A stretch of DNA of 64,000 nucleotides from the NCBI GenBank assembly GCA_965220055.1, contig CBDCPE010000003.1, forward strand, positions 1-64,000. Reading direction: 5' to 3'. Shown in pieces: positions 51,738-60,996 of the stretch. Under the pieces are notes generated by a model that ran no database searches, was not told the origin of the DNA, and worked only from the letters and a program-made list of their open reading frames with translations. The translations under genes and the position numbers were made by a program. Numbering within the stretch: the first letter of the stretch is position 1; the number at the start of each line of letters is the position of its first letter. The DNA is from Bin87 sp965220055 (lineage in GTDB: Bacteria; Chloroflexota; Dehalococcoidia; Lucifugimonadales; UBA3495).

Positions 51738-53051
51738 ATGGCGCAAGCATCTGAAAGACCGTTTCAGGATCCCGCATTCTCGCAAAATAAACGCGTACCG
51801 GTTCACCGTTGGGTACCGTGGGTGGCCGGTTATTCGCAGCGCTTTGCGGAAGACGCTTTGAACAGATACGCCAATGGGACAGAACAATTGGTATTGGATC
51901 CATTCGCGGGAGTCGGCACTACGCTGATCGAAGCCGACCGCGCCGGGCATCGCGCGGTAGGGTTTGAAATCAACCCTTACGCCGCTTTTGTTTGCCAGAC
52001 GAAGCTACGCGCCCATCGCATCAGAACTTCTGCGCTTCGACAAACAATAGACGAACTGCTTCGCTACGCGAAATCCATTGATACAGACCAGCTTGTACCC
52101 AAATCATCACCACCGGATGGATTTCGAACCCGTTCACCGTTTTATAGCCCCAAGGTTTTGGAGAAAGTACTGCTGTTGATGGACTTCATCAGTGATCAAG
52201 ACGATGAAGTTATCAAGGACGTAATGCGGCTCGCGTTCGCGGCAACTATGGTCGACTACTCCAACTATTCTTATGAACCGAGCCTCGGTAGAAGAAAAGC
52301 TGTGGGACGTGCAGAAATCGATGATTTCCCTGTCATAGCCACTCTAGTCAAGAAACTCACAGACATTGCAGACGATTCCGACTGGTACAGATCCAACCGG
52401 GTCTGTCTCGACCGCCCTGATGGCGTCGTTCACGCTCGGTCGTTTTTTGAAGACGATAGTCTGGAACCTTCCAGTGTTGATCTGATCATCACGTCTCCGC
52501 CGTACATGAACAACTACCACTACAATCGTAATACTAGGCCCCACATGTACTGGCTCCAGTTTTGCCAATCGCCAAAGGATCTCAAAACCCTAGAATGGCA
52601 AAACTTTGGGACCTCATGGCAGCTGGCAAGAGAACGGGCAGCGGTTGACTTGGACTCCGCCATCGCTGATGACGAGATACTTCAGACGATTACCGAAATT
52701 GGCCGACAGAACCCAGGAAAGGGCGTTTATGGTGGCATGGGATGGGCGAATTATGCCGTATCCTATCTGAATGATTGCGTGCGGTTTATGCGGGGCGTAC
52801 GCAGCGTGCTGCGGCCCGGAGCAACCGCGTTGGTGGTGATTGGAAACAGCGTGGTACAAGGTGTGCACGTACCCACAGACCGATTTTTAGCCAGCATAGC
52901 AAAAAGTTGTGGCCTCGAAGTGACGGATATTCATACCCCACGCGAGGCCCGGGTGGGCAGCAGCATCATTAACTCAAGCGTCCGGGTGGCGCGGGCGGGC
53001 CCACAAAACCGCCTGTACGAGTCTGTCGTCGAAATTCGCCAGTCAACATGA
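51738..53051 (+). CDS. Amino-group DNA methyltransferase of a type II restriction system
   Basis: The ATG at 51738 gives 437 residues. The SAM-binding motif is LDPFAGVGTTLIEA (residues about 53-66), followed by the second-strand acidic VGFEIN. The catalytic motif is ITSPPYMNNYHYN (about 250). FxGxG before SPPY and the TSPPY form suggest N4-cytosine (or N6-adenine) methylation. The DNA is less GC-rich than its neighbours. It overlaps the nuclease gene by 4 bp (ATGA). Confidence 0.9.
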   Translation: MAQASERPFQDPAFSQNKRVPVHRWVPWVAGYSQRFAEDALNRYANGTEQLVLDPFAGVGTTLIEADRAGHRAVGFEINPYAAFVCQTKLRAHRIRTSALRQTIDELLRYAKSIDTDQLVPKSSPPDGFRTRSPFYSPKVLEKVLLLMDFISDQDDEVIKDVMRLAFAATMVDYSNYSYEPSLGRRKAVGRAEIDDFPVIATLVKKLTDIADDSDWYRSNRVCLDRPDGVVHARSFFEDDSLEPSSVDLIITSPPYMNNYHYNRNTRPHMYWLQFCQSPKDLKTLEWQNFGTSWQLARERAAVDLDSAIADDEILQTITEIGRQNPGKGVYGGMGWANYAVSYLNDCVRFMRGVRSVLRPGATALVVIGNSVVQGVHVPTDRFLASIAKSCGLEVTDIHTPREARVGSSIINSSVRVARAGPQNRLYESVVEIRQST

Positions 53052-53629
53052 CCGAGCTCTACAATCCGCTCACGTACGACAATCTAATGGCTGGAACGGT
53101 GCTTGAGTTTGAGCGCCGGCCTCTCCTACAACTAGCGGATGATATATCTGTGCTCGGTCCGGGCATTTATTGCCTAATTTACGCGGGGCGCTTCGCTGCG
53201 TACAGCGAAATCGCCGGGTCCGGCAAGCCGATTTATGTCGGTAGGGCGGTTCCGCCAGGATCTCGGCGCGGAGACGCGATCAACGTGGATGCCCCCGCAT
53301 TGCGGGATCGGTTACGAATTCACGCGCGTTCCATTGATCAAGCATCGAATTTAGACATCGGCGACTTCCGTTGCCGATATCTGGCAATGGAGCCAGTTTG
53401 GATTACCCTCGCCGAGCGTTTCACTATCGACCACTACAAACCCGTGTGGAATCGCTGCTTGGACGGGTTCGGAGACAACAATCCGGGTTCAGGACGATAT
53501 AACGGCGAGAGGAGTTGGTGGGATACGTTGCACCCTGGTCGCGCTTGGGCAGACAACCTGCGGGAGGTTAAAACCGTGAGCGAGGCGCTCGAGCGGGTGC
53601 AATCGTTTTTCTCTTCCGAACAGGCGTGA
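53048..53629 (+). CDS. Eco29kI-family GIY-YIG restriction endonuclease
   Basis: The 193-residue protein has the GIY-YIG core GPGIYCLIYAG and KPIYVGRAVPPGSRRGD. It also has LRDRLRIHARSI (catalytic Arg helix), FRCRYLAMEPVWITLAERF (Glu) and the C-terminal GFGDNNPGSGRYNGERSWWDTLHPGR, characteristic of Eco29kI-type enzymes, which cut CCGCGG. It forms a type II pair with the overlapping methyltransferase. Specificity is not assured, because the partner is not the cytosine-5 enzyme found with Eco29kI itself. Confidence 0.88.
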   Translation: MTELYNPLTYDNLMAGTVLEFERRPLLQLADDISVLGPGIYCLIYAGRFAAYSEIAGSGKPIYVGRAVPPGSRRGDAINVDAPALRDRLRIHARSIDQASNLDIGDFRCRYLAMEPVWITLAERFTIDHYKPVWNRCLDGFGDNNPGSGRYNGERSWWDTLHPGRAWADNLREVKTVSEALERVQSFFSSEQA

Positions 53630-53691
53630 CGCCTGCTGGAGTATGAAGGTCGACGGGGTTCACATGTGACCGGAGTTGTTGTGGCTCCCCG

Positions 53692-54516
53692 CTACCCGTT
53701 CCCGCTCCCCACGTCGCGGCGTTCCGTCACCAACACGGCCAGCGCTATAAACGCGGCTGCGTAGATCGCCACCGCCGGCAGGAAGACCCACGAGCCTATA
53801 TCGTCGTCGCGGCCCATCAGGCCACGGGTGACGCCCCACAGCGTCCAGCGGGTGTAGTCGTTCAGGTTCACGTCCAGCGCCAGCTGGGAAATCGCCCCCG
53901 CCGCCGGATAGGCGATCGATTCGACGATCAGAACGGCGATGCCAACACCCAATCCAAAGGCGGTGGAGCGTCCCACGGCGCACAGCAACGCCCCCAGCAG
54001 CAGGTAGACGATCGCGACGGGCCATGCGGAGACGAACCTGCCCGCGCTCTCGGCCCAGCTTCTGGCGTCCCACGGCATGATTTCCACCGCCTGCGTCGGC
54101 GGGTCTGCTGCGACCAAGCCCACCGCTGTGGCCAGGATCCATGACCCGGCCCACACAACCGCCAGGACGGATGCCGCCAGGACAAGTTTCGCCGTCACCA
54201 CCTGCCAGCGGCGCTGTCCCCGGGCGAAAAGCGGGCGGAAGGTTCCCCATCCGTAGTCGCTGCCGAAGACCATTCCGGCCAGGATGATCCCCACGAAAGG
54301 CCCGAGCCGCGACAGCAACTCGAACAGCAGCAGAGGGTATCTGTATGACGGTATCGCAAAGTCGGACTGGATCAGCCGCAGCACTCCGGCCGCCACCACC
54401 AGCGTTCCGACCACCGCGACCGCCAGCAGGCCCAGAACCACCCAGAATTCTATCCTCCGGCGCAGGCGGAACCACTCCCACCGGATTGTGTTCGTGAGCA
54501 CGGCGACGGTGGTCAT
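53692..54516 (-). CDS. ABC-2-type transporter permease
   Basis: The ATG at 54516 gives 274 residues with six membrane segments, the first near residues 22-48. SDYGWGTFRPLFARGQRRWQVVTAKL between segments is typical of ABC-2 permeases of the ABC-2/NatB or LantibioticE type. It overlaps the ATPase stop by 4 bp. Together they form an exporter; the cargo is unknown. Confidence 0.9.
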   Translation of the reverse strand: MTTVAVLTNTIRWEWFRLRRRIEFWVVLGLLAVAVVGTLVVAAGVLRLIQSDFAIPSYRYPLLLFELLSRLGPFVGIILAGMVFGSDYGWGTFRPLFARGQRRWQVVTAKLVLAASVLAVVWAGSWILATAVGLVAADPPTQAVEIMPWDARSWAESAGRFVSAWPVAIVYLLLGALLCAVGRSTAFGLGVGIAVLIVESIAYPAAGAISQLALDVNLNDYTRWTLWGVTRGLMGRDDDIGSWVFLPAVAIYAAAFIALAVLVTERRDVGSGNG

Positions 54517-55466
54517 CCGGGTTCCTGGTCCGCCTCGCTGGTCACTTCCATGAATCCGGCCTCCAGGGAACCGGACGCCGGACGCAGTTGGGAGACGTAC
54601 ACGCCGGCGTCGGCGAGGTCGCGGCTGATTTCCCACTCGCGTCCCGGAGCGGCCGAGACCTCCACGCCGTCCTCGGATCGGCTCCTGATTTCCCAGCCGG
54701 CATCCGTGAGCACGGTGACCGCGCGGTCGTCGTCGGTGGTGCGTATCAGCGCCGACGCGCGGGCGCCCATGCCGGCCACGGGGCCACAATACAGCAGCTT
54801 GCCACGCCGCAGGACGGCAACCTGGTCGCAGACCTGTTCCACCTCATTGAGCAGATGGCTCGCCAGGATTACGGTGCGACGGCCGTTGGCGGCCAGGTCA
54901 CGGATGAGATCGCGCACTTCGATGATTCCGACCGGGTCGAGACCGTTGGTCGGCTCGTCGAGGATCAGAAGCGACGGATCGCCCAGCAAGGTGGCGGCGA
55001 TCCCGAGGCGCTGTTTCATGCCGGTAGAACACGCGCGGAACTTGCGCCGGGCCGCGTCACCCGCCAGGTTGACGGCATCCAGCAGGTCGGCGATCTCCGC
55101 GTCGCCGCCGTCCGAGCCGTATACACCTTGCAGGCACTTCAGGTTGTCCCGACAGGACAGATAGGGCCAGAACATCGGGCGTTCGATGAGCGCTCCAACT
55201 TTTTCCAATGCCTGCGCTTGCCCTGCTGGTCCGTCGTGTCCGAACAGCGTGACCGTCCCATCGGTGGGACGGATGAAGCCCGACAGCATGGAGAGCAGGG
55301 TGGTCTTGCCGGAGCCGTTGGGGCCAAGCAGGCCGAAAACGCCTCCGGAGGGAATGTCCAGGCTCACCCCGTCCACCGCCGTGACCCGGCCAAACCGCTT
55401 AGTCAGGCCCGAAACCGAGACGGCCGGCACGACCCCCTGCGATGACGCGGAAACGGTGTCCGTCAC
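54513..55466 (-). CDS. ABC transporter ATP-binding protein
   Basis: The 317-residue ATPase has Walker A GLLGPNGSGKTTLL, a degenerate signature STGMKQRLGIA, Walker B LLILDEPTNGLDP, and the switch His in VILASHLL. It is of the ABC-2 exporter class with a C-terminal DUF4162-like region. It is coupled to the downstream permease. Confidence 0.95.
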   Translation of the reverse strand: MTDTVSASSQGVVPAVSVSGLTKRFGRVTAVDGVSLDIPSGGVFGLLGPNGSGKTTLLSMLSGFIRPTDGTVTLFGHDGPAGQAQALEKVGALIERPMFWPYLSCRDNLKCLQGVYGSDGGDAEIADLLDAVNLAGDAARRKFRACSTGMKQRLGIAATLLGDPSLLILDEPTNGLDPVGIIEVRDLIRDLAANGRRTVILASHLLNEVEQVCDQVAVLRRGKLLYCGPVAGMGARASALIRTTDDDRAVTVLTDAGWEIRSRSEDGVEVSAAPGREWEISRDLADAGVYVSQLRPASGSLEAGFMEVTSEADQEPG

Positions 55467-55475
55467 GGCAGACGA

Positions 55476-56678
55476 TCAGACCAGGACGTCAAAGCCGTAG
55501 CCGGCGTTGTTCAGGGCGCCGTCCCCAAACCGGGACAGCTTCAGCGGGGAAATGTCCATGGTCGTGGCCGCGCCGCTGCCAATCAACTCGGCCATCACCA
55601 CGCCCACCATGGGAGACAGCTTGAAGCCGTGGCCGCTGAAACCGGTGCACAGGTAAAGCCCGTCAACGCCGTCGACGCGATCCATGATGGGATGGGAGTC
55701 GGGCGTATTGGTGTACAACCCGGCGTATCCGGATGCCAGCTCCGCGTCGGCAATGGCGGGGATCCGCCGGGCCAGACGCTGCCATACGTCCTCGATGAAC
55801 GACGGGCTGGCGCGTTGGGCGAACACCTCCGGATCGTCGACGACATCGGAGTGGTTGCCGTTGCCGACGAGGATGAGGTCCTGGCCCTCGGGTCGGAAAT
55901 AGATGCGATTACCGATGTCTGCCCCGCCGGGATGGTAGGGCAAGACTTCCAGCGGCCGGCGGAAGTGCAGGACTTCATGGCGGGTCGCGACGAGGGGCAC
56001 CTCGATACCGTGGGGAGCCAGGAAACGCGCCGTCCACGGGCCAGTGGCCACCACGGCGGTGCTGGTCTCGATGCGCTCCCCCGCGGCGGTTCTTACCGCC
56101 ACGACCCGGCTGCCGTCTTCGCTGGTTTCGATGGCTTCCGCAGGGGTTTGCAGCCGGATGGTCACGCCCTCGCTGCGGGCGCGGGTGGCGTAGGCGTACG
56201 CGGTCCCCGAGGCATCGGCATGGCCGGAATACGGCTCATAGGCGATGCCCGCCGCGTCGGCAACCTCAAACCCGGGGGCCAGTTCGGCGGCATCGGCCGC
56301 GCTGATGATGTCGGTAATGACGCCCACCGACTGCTGCGTGGCAATGTTGGACCGGAAAGACGGCAGGTCGTCTGGGCCAGCGAACACCAGGTAACCGGTG
56401 CGGGTGTACCCGCATTCACCGCCGATCATGTCGGCGAAGTTGCGGAAGATGTGCAGGCTCCGCCAGGCCAGCTCCGCGTTGACGGCGGTGGAGTAGTGCA
56501 TGCGGACCGCGCCGCTGCTGCGTCCGGTGGACCCGCTGCCCAGGGTGTCGCGCTCGAGGAGCACGACGCGGCGGAGGCCGTGGTCGGCGGCGGTGAGGGC
56601 CAGGTTGCAGGCGATGCTGCAACCCATGACGCCTCCCCCGATGATGACGACGTCGGCGGTTTCGGTCGCGCTGGTCAT
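55476..56678 (-). CDS. FAD-dependent amine/amino-acid oxidoreductase (DAO family)
   Basis: The 400-residue protein has the FAD motif DVVIIGGGVMGCSIACNLAL and GSGSTGRSSGAVRMHYS. It ends with GLYLCTGFSGHGFKLSPMVG, as in sarcosine oxidase beta, glycine oxidase and dimethylglycine oxidase. It would oxidise a secondary amine or amino acid. It overlaps the HEPN-like gene upstream by 4 bp. Confidence 0.92.
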   Translation of the reverse strand: MTSATETADVVIIGGGVMGCSIACNLALTAADHGLRRVVLLERDTLGSGSTGRSSGAVRMHYSTAVNAELAWRSLHIFRNFADMIGGECGYTRTGYLVFAGPDDLPSFRSNIATQQSVGVITDIISAADAAELAPGFEVADAAGIAYEPYSGHADASGTAYAYATRARSEGVTIRLQTPAEAIETSEDGSRVVAVRTAAGERIETSTAVVATGPWTARFLAPHGIEVPLVATRHEVLHFRRPLEVLPYHPGGADIGNRIYFRPEGQDLILVGNGNHSDVVDDPEVFAQRASPSFIEDVWQRLARRIPAIADAELASGYAGLYTNTPDSHPIMDRVDGVDGLYLCTGFSGHGFKLSPMVGVVMAELIGSGAATTMDISPLKLSRFGDGALNNAGYGFDVLV

Positions 56679-57169
56679 GGCGCAGATGCTTCCGCTGGGA
56701 AGAGTTCCTGGAGGAGGTTGATTGCAGCTATGACTTCGTGCGTGTCGGCGGTGACTGTAACGTCCGATAGATCATTCTCATAAAAATGCTGATGCAGGCT
56801 TCTGGCCGTAGACAGACCATGCCGCAAGGCGTCACCGGCTGCGGAGTCTAGGGACCGTACCAACAAAGCGATTTGGTCCGCCGCCCCGATGATGCTTGCG
56901 TGGTGGGTTACGCGCAACCCATGGTCGGCGGCAACGGCCTTGATGGTCTGGGCGTACGCTCCCCACGACTTTTCTGCAGCTTGCAGATAATCGCTTTCAT
57001 CTAGGCTCTTTTGGACGTGCTCACGATAGTGGGCCAAATTGCCGCGATAGACCGCTGACTGGTGCGAAGCTTCGGTCGGGGACAGGTCAACGGACTGCCG
57101 GCCCTCTCTAAGGCCGGCGCGAATCGCTTCGGCCACTCGCTCGGTTGAGAAGTTTGACTCCTGCACCAT
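56675..57169 (-). CDS. HEPN-like (PaREP1-type) helical protein
   Basis: The ATG at 57169 gives 164 residues. The helical core HVQKSLDESDYLQAAEKSWGAYAQTIKAVAADHG has the D-Y-x-Q-A-A-E-K-x-W pattern of PaREP1-type HEPN-like proteins, similar to the one at 25043-25420. The first 50 residues are a flexible extension. No nuclease motif is clear. The stop overlaps the FAD oxidoreductase start by 4 bp. Confidence 0.7.
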   Translation of the reverse strand: MVQESNFSTERVAEAIRAGLREGRQSVDLSPTEASHQSAVYRGNLAHYREHVQKSLDESDYLQAAEKSWGAYAQTIKAVAADHGLRVTHHASIIGAADQIALLVRSLDSAAGDALRHGLSTARSLHQHFYENDLSDVTVTADTHEVIAAINLLQELFPAEASAP

Positions 57170-57225
57170 ATCGTCGTCTCCGTGTCCTCCAGTTGGAATC
57201 ATAACACGGAGCGGCAATGGCGAAG

Positions 57226-57630
57226 TTATCCTCGTTCGCGCGACCGGCGGACCTGAAAAGTAGTACCCCGTTGTTTCCGCATCCAACGCAGGAAGTCCGC
57301 GACGCTGGGGTTCGCCCTGAGCAGCGCCACGCTGTACAGCTCTTCGGCCAGCGTGGTCACCGAAAACATGGCGTGGACCTGCCGGTGACAAGTGGGACAC
57401 AGCAACGCGGTCGGCCCGTGGTTCCCGCCGCGGGCGCGGGGGATCAGATGATGGACGGTGAAGCGTTCGACCGTCCTTTCGCACAGCTCGCAGCTGCTGT
57501 CGGAGCCTCCCCGGGCGCGGTGTCGTCGGATCCCGCTGCGCTCTTCGTGGGATTCGTGGGGGGCGTCGGATGCGACGGCTTGCTCTTTGCGCGCGCCGCG
57601 TGAACGGGTGCGAACGGGTCGCCTAGCCAT
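57226..57630 (-). CDS. HNH endonuclease-domain protein
   Basis: The start at 57630 gives 134 residues. The HNH site is CELCERTVERFTVHHLIPRARGG followed by LLCPTCHRQVHAMF: zinc cysteine pairs, the catalytic HH, and the final His. The N-terminal third is basic and disordered. It overlaps the end of the preceding gene by 8 bp. Such stand-alone HNH proteins may nick DNA; the target is unknown. Confidence 0.85.
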   Translation of the reverse strand: MARRPVRTRSRGARKEQAVASDAPHESHEERSGIRRHRARGGSDSSCELCERTVERFTVHHLIPRARGGNHGPTALLCPTCHRQVHAMFSVTTLAEELYSVALLRANPSVADFLRWMRKQRGTTFQVRRSRERG

Positions 57631-58111
57631 TGCCGCCCTGGCCGGGCGTGTCCAGGAATCGCCAGCCGGGGAGATCAACCTGCCATTGGGCGTCTTCGAG
57701 CAGCATCGGGATCATCAGGCCCGACATCAGGCGGCTGTGCTGTACTACCGTCTCGTCGGTCACGCCGAAGGGCAGGAATACGAAAGCGTGTTGGTCGTCC
57801 ACGTAACGGGTGGGCGCGGCGGCCAGTTCGGTAAGGTCTTCCAGCGGCCACAGGCGCAGGACGGTGGTGCGGAAGTCGTCCATCATGGACCCGCGCATGG
57901 GATGATCGTGGTCGTAGGCGGCGCGATAGGCTACCTGCATGTCGATGTTGAGGCGGGTCGCCCAGACGCCCAAGCGCATGCCGCGGGTTTCCTTGGAAAG
58001 CATCGACCAGGCTAGGTCCATGTCCCCGTCGCGTATGGATTCGGCGAAGAGGCCGGCGCGCTGCCCAACCTCGTCGGGTTCCTGGCTGCGGCGGTGCCCG
58101 GGCATTCGCAT
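57623..58111 (-). CDS. Unrecognised protein (162 aa)
   Basis: The soluble helical/strand protein contains FAESIRDGDMDLAWSMLSKETR, a pattern seen in DUF4878/NTF2-like proteins. It also has a hydrophobic LMSGLMIPMLLEDAQWQVDLPGW near the end. It ends inside the HNH gene start and lies 45 bp after gamma-glutamyltransferase. Confidence 0.55.
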   Translation of the reverse strand: MRMPGHRRSQEPDEVGQRAGLFAESIRDGDMDLAWSMLSKETRGMRLGVWATRLNIDMQVAYRAAYDHDHPMRGSMMDDFRTTVLRLWPLEDLTELAAAPTRYVDDQHAFVFLPFGVTDETVVQHSRLMSGLMIPMLLEDAQWQVDLPGWRFLDTPGQGGNG

Positions 58112-58156
58112 GGCGATTATCCTTGGCGTGGACGGTTCGGAGTCGAAAGTACTGGC

Positions 58157-59899
58157 TCAGTACCCAACTGCGTACCCGTCGTAGCGGGGGTCGGCGGCGC
58201 CGTGCAACGCGCCGGTGTCGGGGTCGATGTAGAGAGCCATTTCGCGCCCGGTGACGCCGTCCCACGCGTCCAGCTCGTGTACCGGATGGCCCATCGCCCT
58301 GAGCTGCCGTAACTCCGCCTGGTCAAAACGGTTTTCGATCAGCAGGCGGTCTACCGCGGTATGGGGTATTGTGGATTCGGTGCCGTCGCCCACATGCTTC
58401 CAGCGGGGAGCCTCGACCGCCTCCTGGACCGTCATGCCGTAGTCGACCAGGTTGGCGATGACCTGCATGTTGCTCTGCACCTGGCAGTCGGCGCCGGGGG
58501 TGCCCAGCACGTAGGTCAAGCTTCGGTTGGACGAAGAACTGCCGTTGCCGGCTGTCGGCCGGTGGAACACCATCACAGGGTTCATGGTGTGGCGCACGCG
58601 CTTGCCCGGTTGCAGGCAGTCCACGTGGTCCGGATCCAGATGCCAGTAGGTCATGCGGTTGTTGAGCAGGATGCCGGTATCGCCCGCCACCAGCGAGGAT
58701 CCCCAGCCGCTCTGGATGCTCTGCAGCTGGCACACCGCGTTGCCGGCCCGGTCGGCGACCACGAAGCAGGTGGTGTCTTCCTGCTCTAAGCGCGGACCGC
58801 GACGCCGGGTGCCCACGCCGGCCGGTGACCTGCGCTGACCCGCGGGTTGGTGTGGCCACGGATCGCCAGCGCTCATGTTCTCCGAAGCGCGCTCCAGGTC
58901 GATGGCGGCAGCCCGTTCCTCGGCGTACTCGGCAGACAGCATTCCCGCGATGGGAACGTCGATATAGTCGGGGTCCGCGACGTAGGCTTCGCGGTCGGCG
59001 AAAGCCATCTTCTTGGCCTCGACCATCAGGTGGATGGAGGCCGCAGAACCGAACCCCATGCTCGCTATGTCGTGCTGCCGGATCACGTTGAGTTCCTGCA
59101 GCAGGATATGGCCGCTGGAATTGGGCGGCGCTTCGTACACCGTGTAATCGCCGTAGTCAGTGGAAATAGGGTCCTGCCAGCGCGCCGAGCAGTCGTTCAG
59201 GTCGGCCATGGTGAGCAGACCCCCCTGTTCGTCGCTGAATCGGACGATGGCTTCGCCTATCTCACCCCGGTAGAAGACATCCCAACCCTGCTCGGCGATG
59301 GCTGACAGTGTGCGGGCCAGGTTGCCCTGCCGAAGAATTTCGCCGGCGCGCAGCGGCTCGCCGGACCCGTCGCGCGTGAAGATCGCGCGGCTGGTCGGGA
59401 ACTCGCACAGGAGCGAGTCGCCGGCGATGGCTGACGCCAGGTAGTGCGTAACGGGGAAACCATCATCGGCCAGGGCGATGGCCGGTGCGAGCACGTCCGC
59501 CAGGGGCAGGGCTCCGTATTCCGAATGCACGTCCAGCCACGCGTTGAGCAGACCCGGCACCGACACGCTCAGGATCCCCTTCATGGGGATGCCGTCGCGA
59601 TACCGCTCCAGGGTTGCGCTGTAGGGCGCGGCTCCGGTCCCGTTTGATACCCGCAGGCGGTCGTCCTCAGACCGGTAGGCCATGATGAACCCATCACCGC
59701 CGATTCCGGACATCAGCGGTTCGACAACGTTGAGGACCGCGGCGGTGGCAATGGCGGCGTCGAACGCGTTTCCACCCTTCTGCAGGACGGATATGCCCGC
59801 CTGGGCGGCCAGGGGATGGCCGGCGCAGACCATGCCGTTCCGTCCCATCACCACTGGGCGGTGGGCCGAGTAACGAATACCGTGGGGCGTAGCAGACAT
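58157..59899 (-). CDS. ggt: Gamma-glutamyltransferase family protein
   Basis: The 580-residue proenzyme-type protein has GMVCAGHPLAAQAGISVLQKGGNAFDAAIA near the start and the catalytic Thr in EDTTCFVVADRAGNAV (about residue 377) that would follow autocleavage. It also has SIQSGWGSSLVAGDTGILLNNRM, LTYVLGTPGAD and EAVEAPRWKH. No signal peptide is seen, unlike the exported enzymes, so it may be cytosolic and act on another gamma-glutamyl or acyl compound, as the YwrD group does. Confidence 0.88.
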   Translation of the reverse strand: MSATPHGIRYSAHRPVVMGRNGMVCAGHPLAAQAGISVLQKGGNAFDAAIATAAVLNVVEPLMSGIGGDGFIMAYRSEDDRLRVSNGTGAAPYSATLERYRDGIPMKGILSVSVPGLLNAWLDVHSEYGALPLADVLAPAIALADDGFPVTHYLASAIAGDSLLCEFPTSRAIFTRDGSGEPLRAGEILRQGNLARTLSAIAEQGWDVFYRGEIGEAIVRFSDEQGGLLTMADLNDCSARWQDPISTDYGDYTVYEAPPNSSGHILLQELNVIRQHDIASMGFGSAASIHLMVEAKKMAFADREAYVADPDYIDVPIAGMLSAEYAEERAAAIDLERASENMSAGDPWPHQPAGQRRSPAGVGTRRRGPRLEQEDTTCFVVADRAGNAVCQLQSIQSGWGSSLVAGDTGILLNNRMTYWHLDPDHVDCLQPGKRVRHTMNPVMVFHRPTAGNGSSSSNRSLTYVLGTPGADCQVQSNMQVIANLVDYGMTVQEAVEAPRWKHVGDGTESTIPHTAVDRLLIENRFDQAELRQLRAMGHPVHELDAWDGVTGREMALYIDPDTGALHGAADPRYDGYAVGY

Positions 59900-59988
59900 C
59901 AGGACGTCGCTCCTATTGATTGAGTTGCCGGCCAGTAAGCAGTGCCGCGGCTTTTGGCCTCATCGGGCCGTCCAACGCCGGACCAGCC

Positions 59989-60804
59989 CTAGGAAGCTGC
60001 TGCACCTACGGGACGGATCGAAGCCAGCATATCGATAGACACGCCTCCCCTGGAGAAGAACACCTCCAGCTCGGGAGAATAACTGCCGCCGGAACTCCTG
60101 AGGGTGTTGAGCAGGGTGTCGGTGCCGATGCTCAGAATGGAAGAGGGATCGTGCAGAACCGTTTCTAAATTTTTCGCGCCGCACAGGTCCAACGCGGCGA
60201 AGATCGTGTCGTGCAGGAAAGCCTCCGCAAGGTCGGTGTTTTCCAGCAGTGCCAGGTTGAAGTTGGCGTGGGCCAGGTTCGCCTGGGCAAGGGTCGCGTC
60301 TGTGAACACCGTTTTGTAAAAGGTGGAGTTCGAGAGGTTGGCGGACTGCACGTCGGCCCAGGTCAGATCGGCCTCGGAAAAATCGGAATGGCTGCAATAC
60401 GTGCCGCGTAGAACAGCGTAACTGAGATCGGTGCCGCGGAGGTTTATCTGGCTCAGGTCGGCCCGCGCGAGATTGGCTCCCTGCAGCATGGCGTGAGACA
60501 GGTTGGCCTCACGCAGGGTGGCGCCATGCAGGCTGGCGCCCCGCAGGTCCGCGCTCTGCAGGTTCGCCCCGGTGAGATCGCAGAAGTGAAGGTCGGCCCC
60601 GCGCAGGTCGGTGTCGCCCAGGTCCGAGCCGCTGAAGTTAAGGTGGGTGAAATCGGCCCATGACAAATTCGCGCCGTGGAGCCGTGAGTCAGCGAAGGAG
60701 ATACGGGTGAGGTCCTCATTCGATCGCAGCTCGTTCCATATCGACACGTCTTTGCGCAATCGGCTCAGGCATTGCTCTTTCGAGACGGCGGGCCAGAGTT
60801 TCAT
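59989..60804 (-). CDS. Pentapeptide-repeat protein
   Basis: From about residue 32 to 205 the 271-residue protein is built of A(D/N)LxX pentapeptides (LHGANLSWADFTHLNF, LRGADLHFCDLTGANL and so on), forming a right-handed quadrilateral helix. The N-terminal 30 residues are helical, and a different C-terminal 60 residues follow. No DNA-gyrase-specific feature is evident. Function is unknown. Confidence 0.9.
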   Translation of the reverse strand: MKLWPAVSKEQCLSRLRKDVSIWNELRSNEDLTRISFADSRLHGANLSWADFTHLNFSGSDLGDTDLRGADLHFCDLTGANLQSADLRGASLHGATLREANLSHAMLQGANLARADLSQINLRGTDLSYAVLRGTYCSHSDFSEADLTWADVQSANLSNSTFYKTVFTDATLAQANLAHANFNLALLENTDLAEAFLHDTIFAALDLCGAKNLETVLHDPSSILSIGTDTLLNTLRSSGGSYSPELEVFFSRGGVSIDMLASIRPVGAAAS

Positions 60805-60904
60805 GACCGGACTCCTGGTTCGATGGTTGCCTAATGATGGCAGCGATCGGCGCGATTAATCAACCGCCTGCGCTGCCGGTATGGGCGTTTGGCGGGCCCG
60901 TATG

Positions 60905-60940
60905 CAAAAGCCCCGGCAGCCTGTAGCGCCGGGGCTTTTG
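60905..60940. terminator. Strong bidirectional terminator
   Basis: CAAAAGCCCCGGC and GCCGGGGCTTTTG form a perfect 13-bp stem around a 10-base loop, with A- and T-runs on the two strands. It lies 56 bp after the stop of the IscA-like gene, which reads toward it. Confidence 0.88.
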
Positions 60941-60996
60941 ACTTGGATTGTCGGCGGCCCCGGGCGCGGCCCGAGACTGCCGGAGGTTCCGAAGAC

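Noticed and set aside
51738..53629. Depletion of CCGCGG as support for Eco29kI specificity
   Set aside because: Several CCGCGG sites are visible in the window, so no avoidance can be claimed.
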